This document shows positions 63,633 to 64,000 of a DNA stretch of 64,000 nt, one piece after another; the first letter of the stretch is position 1; each line of letters begins with the position of its first letter. Origin of the DNA: Halothiobacillus sp. Lineage in GTDB: Bacteria; Pseudomonadota; Gammaproteobacteria; Halothiobacillales; Halothiobacillaceae. The position numbers and the translations under genes were made by a program. Under the pieces are notes generated by a model. It searched no databases. It was not told the DNA's origin and worked only from the letters and a program-made list of their open reading frames with translations. The stretch covers positions 186,001 through 250,000 of the forward strand of contig JADQCE010000002.1 of the NCBI GenBank assembly GCA_016278265.1, given 5' to 3'.

Positions 63633-64000
63633 ATGGCGCGCGTGGCATTCCCCGAAATCGGTCTGCGAGAGATCGCCCGGCTTCGCCATGCCGGCGCCCC
63701 GGATCGGCGAGTGCGCGCGATCAGCGACGACAGCCGCGATCTCGACGCCGGCACGCTCTTCTATGCCCGCGAAACCCAGTCGCACGATGCCGATCGGTTC
63801 GTCGCGGATGCACTGGCCCGCGGGGCGGCGGGGGTCATCGGTGCCGGGCTTACGCCGGCCGAGGGCGTGGTGTTGGTCGACCGGCCGGAGGAGGCGATCG
63901 CCGAACTGATCATTCAGGCCAATGGCTGGAGCCACGACGCGGTCGCGATCACCGCGGTCACCGGGACCAACGGCAAGACCACCGTCTGCCACCTGATCGC
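63633..64000 (+). CDS. murE: UDP-MurNAc-tripeptide synthetase MurE, N-terminal part (truncated by window)
   Basis: The first 122 codons of a Mur ligase. ATG 63633 is one base after the ftsI stop, with GGGAGG upstream. ISDDSRDLDAGTLF is the N-terminal uridine-binding domain motif and the ATP loop G111-T-N-G-K-T-T117 is reached just before the window ends. By position after ftsI it is MurE (adds meso-diaminopimelate) rather than MurF; the deciding DNPR motif lies outside. Confidence 0.9.
   Translation, partial: MARVAFPEIGLREIARLRHAGAPDRRVRAISDDSRDLDAGTLFYARETQSHDADRFVADALARGAAGVIGAGLTPAEGVVLVDRPEEAIAELIIQANGWSHDAVAITAVTGTNGKTTVCHLI

Overview
The window is a GC-rich chromosomal segment made almost entirely of conserved core genes. 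Gene content and order point to a flagellated gammaproteobacterium: surE-pcm-nlpD-rpoS, yceF/yceD-rpmF-plsX-fabH, a gacA/uvrY-uvrC pair, tamA-tamB, rppH-ptsP, a FleQ-type sigma-54 activator beside fliEFGHIJK, hns, and the start of the mra/fts division cluster. The GC-rich sequence and the VC_2705-type symporter would suit a free-living, possibly halophilic or sulfur-oxidising lineage (Chromatiales or Halothiobacillaceae-like). That placement is inference and weak. No insertion sequence, prophage, integrase or CRISPR array was seen.

Layout. 1-5.5 kb: the 3' end of secA, a DUF945 protein, argJ, a Nudix-ThiE fusion, a small membrane-anchored protein and an Smr protein. 5.6-9.9 kb: surE, pcm, a DedA/YqaA-like membrane protein, nlpD and rpoS with a long leader. 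10-19.4 kb: a MarR regulator, pepA, a two-subunit sodium:solute symporter with its usual cNMP/CBS/nucleotidyltransferase regulator, a GlcG-like protein, a zinc exporter and CnoX. 19.6-28.7 kb: parE, tamA, tamB, a YugP-like zinc peptidase and a HisN-like phosphatase. 28.9-33.7 kb: a divergent UppP, then the yceF side of the yceD-rpmF-plsX-fabH lipid/ribosome cluster. 33.7-45.6 kb: a CYTH triphosphatase, gacA-uvrC, a YbiO-type MscS channel, a heme-binding Tll0287-like protein, a DUF1134 lipoprotein, dcd, a HAD phosphatase, rppH and ptsP. 45.7-46.0 kb: a tRNA-Pro/Arg/His operon. 46.1-57.4 kb: a flagellar block with an FlhB C-domain-like protein and a first FliK-like protein facing fleQ, then fliEFGHIJK behind a sigma-54 promoter. 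57.4-64 kb: hns, a helical-repeat protein, RNase P RNA, then mraZ-rsmH-ftsL-ftsI-murE, running off the right end.

How the parts work together. FleQ probably drives the fliE operon through the sigma-54 site at 49697-49713. fliEFGHIJK encodes the basal body, switch and export ATPase, and ends at a terminator at about 57465. TamA/TamB form an outer-membrane assembly or lipid-transport unit that is translationally coupled to an inner-membrane zinc peptidase. mraZ-murE is a tightly overlapped division and peptidoglycan operon with MraZ boxes running into its own start codon. NlpD, FtsL, FtsI, MurE and UppP all serve cell-wall synthesis or septation.

No wholly new multi-gene system is evident. The most unusual points are a UppP homologue lacking the conserved active-site Glu, a pair of FliK-type proteins with a free FlhB-like domain, tandem TGTACATGT sites in the rpoS leader, a possible switching leader RNA in front of the symporter, and the TamAB-peptidase coupling.
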